A stretch of DNA of 6,656 bases, taken from assembly GCA_039208045.1 (NCBI GenBank), contig JBCCRH010000352.1, positions 1 to 6,656 on the forward strand, given 5' to 3'. Below, in pieces: positions 4,505-6,656 of the stretch. The notes under the pieces are model-generated. The model was not told the origin of the DNA. It did no database searches and worked only from the letters and a program-made list of their open reading frames with translations. The stretch is from JBCCRH01 sp039208045. Lineage in GTDB: Bacteria > Bacteroidota > Bacteroidia > Chitinophagales > Saprospiraceae. Position 1 is the first letter of the stretch; each line of letters starts with the position of its first letter. A program made the translations under genes and the position numbers.

Positions 4505-6646
4505 CAGCTCTACCCCCAGCAAAAAGCTCCTTTCGGGATAGTAGTCGTTAAATGACTCGATCCCAATGGACAGTTGATCGCCATTTTGGCTGTAGCGGGG
4601 CTCTGGGCTGAGGCCGGAGTAGGAGCTAAACGTAAACCATTGATTGAGGGAGGTATAAACTCGTAGATGATCCGAGAAGCGATAACCCAAGCTGATGTAA
4701 TCGATGGTGACAAAGTCGGCATCTTCTACATAGAAATCGGAATAATTTCCTGCAAAGAGGAGCTCTCTGGCCGGAAAATCGAGGGTGCTTGCTAGGATAT
4801 TTGAAGAAAAGCCGATGCCTCTATTCTCGAAGATCAGGCGGGTACCATGGACTAATTCGTGGCCGAAGGCCCCTCGGATTTGGATGCTGGCATCCCAATT
4901 GCCAAAGCGAAAGCTATTGGTCAGAGCTAAGGTAATATCGGGTAGGCCATCACCTAAAGAAGTGAAATCATCGGGACAGCCACAGAAGATGCCGTCCCCA
5001 TTGAGGTCGGCAAAGTCTCCAAATCCAAAGGCATTGGCACCCAAAAACTGTGGGCCGATGAACTGGCCTAAGCGATTGCCTTCCTGATAGAAAAAGACAG
5101 GAGAGGAACTATTAAGTGGCGAAAAGCCCGTAAGGCCCGATATAAAAGACTGTGGTGAGACCTCCTCCGATCCCTCGGCTAGGGCATCGATCTCATTGCG
5201 GTACACACTTCCACGTAGGCCAAGCGTCCACGAAAAAGAAGGCTTTTGTACCAGATCAATCGCCAAAAAGCCATCTGCCCCAAGATTGGTGAGTTTAGCA
5301 GCATTGGCGAATTGCTGCTTGCCGAAAGGGGTGTCAATATCAATAAATTGTCGAATAATAAGCTCTTCGCTTCTTTTAGTGAATAGATCAAGACTTCCCC
5401 GCACACGACCGTTAAAAAAGGTCACGTCGGCCCCAAAATTAAGTTCCTGACTCTGCTCTGCTCCAAGATTGGGATTGCTTGCCTGGAGGATGTCCAAGTT
5501 GGGTACAAATTGCCCATCAAAAAAGGTGAAGCTCCCGTCTGTGCCAACGAGCGATTGCGATAAAAAGGAAGTAGCGGGCAAATTGCCTGCCTGCCCATAA
5601 CCCGCCCGCAAGCGCAACTGGGTAACCAGCGGAAAATCACTCCAAAGGCCGGCAAAATCAAAGGCACCCGTCACGCCTATGAAGGTACTCCATTGGTTAT
5701 CAATACCTAAACTGGAGGCCCCATCCTGGCGAAAATTAGCGGCAACAGAAAAGCCTTGCAGCTGATAAGCAGCACTTAAAAAGTAAGAACTCAGGGTACG
5801 CGAAGATCGAGCACTGGCCGTTATGGGTTCAAAGCCGGTTGGAAACTGATTAGCATCATCCAATTGCTCATACAGTAGGTTATCGGGCACCGCATCGGTA
5901 AAAAAGCTTTGGGTACTTTCGATATTGTACTGATGAGCGTAGCCTCCCATAGCTAGCAGCTCGTGCTCGCCCCAGCTTTTTTGAAAGCGCACTCGACCTT
6001 CAATAAGGTGCTGCCGCTCTAGTTGCTTAGTGAGGGCCGCCTTATTGGCCGCCAATTCTCGCAAAACTGCATTGGGAGCTGCCTGAAAGCCTCGGACTTG
6101 GTCTTGGTAAACCAGGCCATAAGTCGCCTCTACCTCTAAGCCTTTCACCACTTTAACGATTGCAGTGGTCGTGGAAAGCGCAAAGGTCTGTTCTTGCTCA
6201 TTAACGGTTTGGCTGAGTCGCGAGAGGGGATTTTCAGCAAAAAAAGGATTAAACGGAGCACTATATTGCCCAGATGCGGGGTCATCATTTTCCCAAACGG
6301 GGAAGGTTGGATTGGCCTGAATGGCGTAGGTAATAGGGGCATTTCGACTGCCCAGCTCATCGCCCAGCGCTTGATTATAATTAAAATCTTCGGTAGCTCG
6401 ATTGTTGATATTCGTGCTATGCCGTAGTCGGAGTCGGCCTTTTAGTGTGGTATAATCCAGAAATAGGCGCGCACCCACTTGCTCATAACCCGATTGTTGG
6501 ACCACGCCCTGTATATCCCGATAGTGCAGCGACGTGCGATAGCGCAACTCATCGACTTGACCACTAAATGAAAGTTGATGGCTATTCGAAAAAGCAGGAG
6601 GAGATACTGCGCTCCACTGCTTTTTCGAATAGCCATCAGCTTTCAT
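4496..6646 (-). CDS. SusC/RagA-like TonB-dependent outer-membrane receptor, N-terminally incomplete
   Basis: Outer-membrane beta-barrel that imports large substrates (glycans, peptides) using TonB energy. The 716 residues present cover most of the barrel of a normally ~1000-residue SusC. Family landmarks: AFSNSHQLSFSGQ and the strand LRYRTSLHYRDIQGVVQQSGY (18-54), FRQDGASSLG (305-314), LRLRAGYGQAGN (344-355), NPNLGAEQSQELNFG (391-405), DLNGDG (547-552), LPDITLALTNSFRFGNWD (568-585), and VEDADFVTIDYISLGY (640-655). Missing are the signal peptide, the carboxypeptidase-like N-terminal domain, the TonB box and the plug. Residues 1-10 are not receptor sequence: they come from the inverted copy at 6617-6656, which also puts a TAA directly before the Met; native sequence starts at Trp11 (6614-6616). 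Odd: an FCGCPDD insertion (554-560) after a DxNxDG calcium-type loop, and no SusD gene follows; a lectin-like gene does. The substrate is unknown. The family call is secure; the start is not real. Confidence 0.93.
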   Translation of the reverse strand: MKADGYSKKQWSAVSPPAFSNSHQLSFSGQVDELRYRTSLHYRDIQGVVQQSGYEQVGARLFLDYTTLKGRLRLRHSTNINNRATEDFNYNQALGDELGSRNAPITYAIQANPTFPVWENDDPASGQYSAPFNPFFAENPLSRLSQTVNEQEQTFALSTTTAIVKVVKGLEVEATYGLVYQDQVRGFQAAPNAVLRELAANKAALTKQLERQHLIEGRVRFQKSWGEHELLAMGGYAHQYNIESTQSFFTDAVPDNLLYEQLDDANQFPTGFEPITASARSSRTLSSYFLSAAYQLQGFSVAANFRQDGASSLGIDNQWSTFIGVTGAFDFAGLWSDFPLVTQLRLRAGYGQAGNLPATSFLSQSLVGTDGSFTFFDGQFVPNLDILQASNPNLGAEQSQELNFGADVTFFNGRVRGSLDLFTKRSEELIIRQFIDIDTPFGKQQFANAAKLTNLGADGFLAIDLVQKPSFSWTLGLRGSVYRNEIDALAEGSEEVSPQSFISGLTGFSPLNSSSPVFFYQEGNRLGQFIGPQFLGANAFGFGDFADLNGDGIFCGCPDDFTSLGDGLPDITLALTNSFRFGNWDASIQIRGAFGHELVHGTRLIFENRGIGFSSNILASTLDFPARELLFAGNYSDFYVEDADFVTIDYISLGYRFSDHLRVYTSLNQWFTFSSYSGLSPEPRYSQNGDQLSIGIESFNDYYPERSFLLGVELRL

Positions 6647-6656
6647 TTAGTGGTCA
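6558..6656. repeat. Terminal inverted repeat (fold-back) at the window end
   Basis: The 40 bases at 6558-6597 recur as the reverse complement at 6617-6656, with one mismatch (6575 T against 6639 G) and a 19-base spacer (6598-6616). The left arm is ordinary receptor coding sequence (residues AFSNSHQLSFSG). The right arm replaces the upstream coding sequence and introduces an in-frame TAA at 6649-6647. The copy reaches the last base, so its true length is unknown. Confidence 0.9.

Noticed and set aside
5196..5450. Plus-strand 84-codon open frame opposite the receptor
   Set aside because: Basic, motif-free translation opposite conserved barrel strands; no separate start signal is visible.
4496..6646. 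A naturally short receptor starting at the Met at 6646
   Set aside because: That Met and the next nine residues are the reverse complement of nearby coding sequence, and the product would lack the signal peptide and plug.
6558..6656. Phase-variable invertible promoter next to susC
   Set aside because: Invertible switches in Bacteroidota have inverted repeats flanking a promoter segment outside the coding region. Here the arms lie inside coding sequence with a 19-base spacer and no recombinase is in view.

Overview
The window looks like a Bacteroidota chromosome fragment. I would guess a Saprospiria-type marine or freshwater lineage, from gene content and style only: a SusC/RagA-type outer-membrane receptor, a lipoprotein signal followed by acidic residues, start codons preceded by A-rich leaders with no clear Shine-Dalgarno, and promoter-like sites of the Bacteroidota TTG / TAnnTTTG type. 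No phylogenetic marker was tested.

Layout: 1-306 is gene-free, and its first ~110 bases form a long imperfect palindrome. 307-1287 (+) encodes a trans-prenyltransferase (polyprenyl/GGPP-type synthase). 1562-2002 (-) encodes a GNAT acetyltransferase of the spermidine/spermine (SSAT) type. It is divergent from 2068-3804 (+), an Amidohydrolase_3 family metal-dependent hydrolase with a lipoprotein signal, and 65 bases separate the two starts. A strong hairpin at 3824-3860 separates that gene from the convergent 3878-4267 (-), a small protein that by eye resembles the PA-IL/LecA galactophilic lectin family. A 228-base gap with a good promoter candidate, an inverted repeat and a 9-base tandem repeat lies upstream of the lectin. 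4496-6646 (-) is the C-terminal ~700 residues of a SusC-like TonB-dependent receptor, and no SusD gene follows it.

The right end is abnormal. The last 40 bases are an inverted copy (39/40) of 6558-6597 and place a stop codon in the receptor frame, so its upstream part (signal peptide, carboxypeptidase-like domain, plug) is missing. A fold-back chimera or contig-end artefact is the simplest explanation; a real inverted duplication is the alternative. With the palindrome at the left end, this suggests the window is a whole short contig bounded by repeats.

The genes do not form one pathway. Isoprenoid synthesis, polyamine-type acetylation and amide hydrolysis look like independent transcription units. 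The receptor and the lectin lie on one strand and could both concern glycans, but the lectin appears to have its own promoter. The most unusual item is the stand-alone LecA-like lectin. I found no CRISPR, tRNA, rRNA, transposase or defence system.
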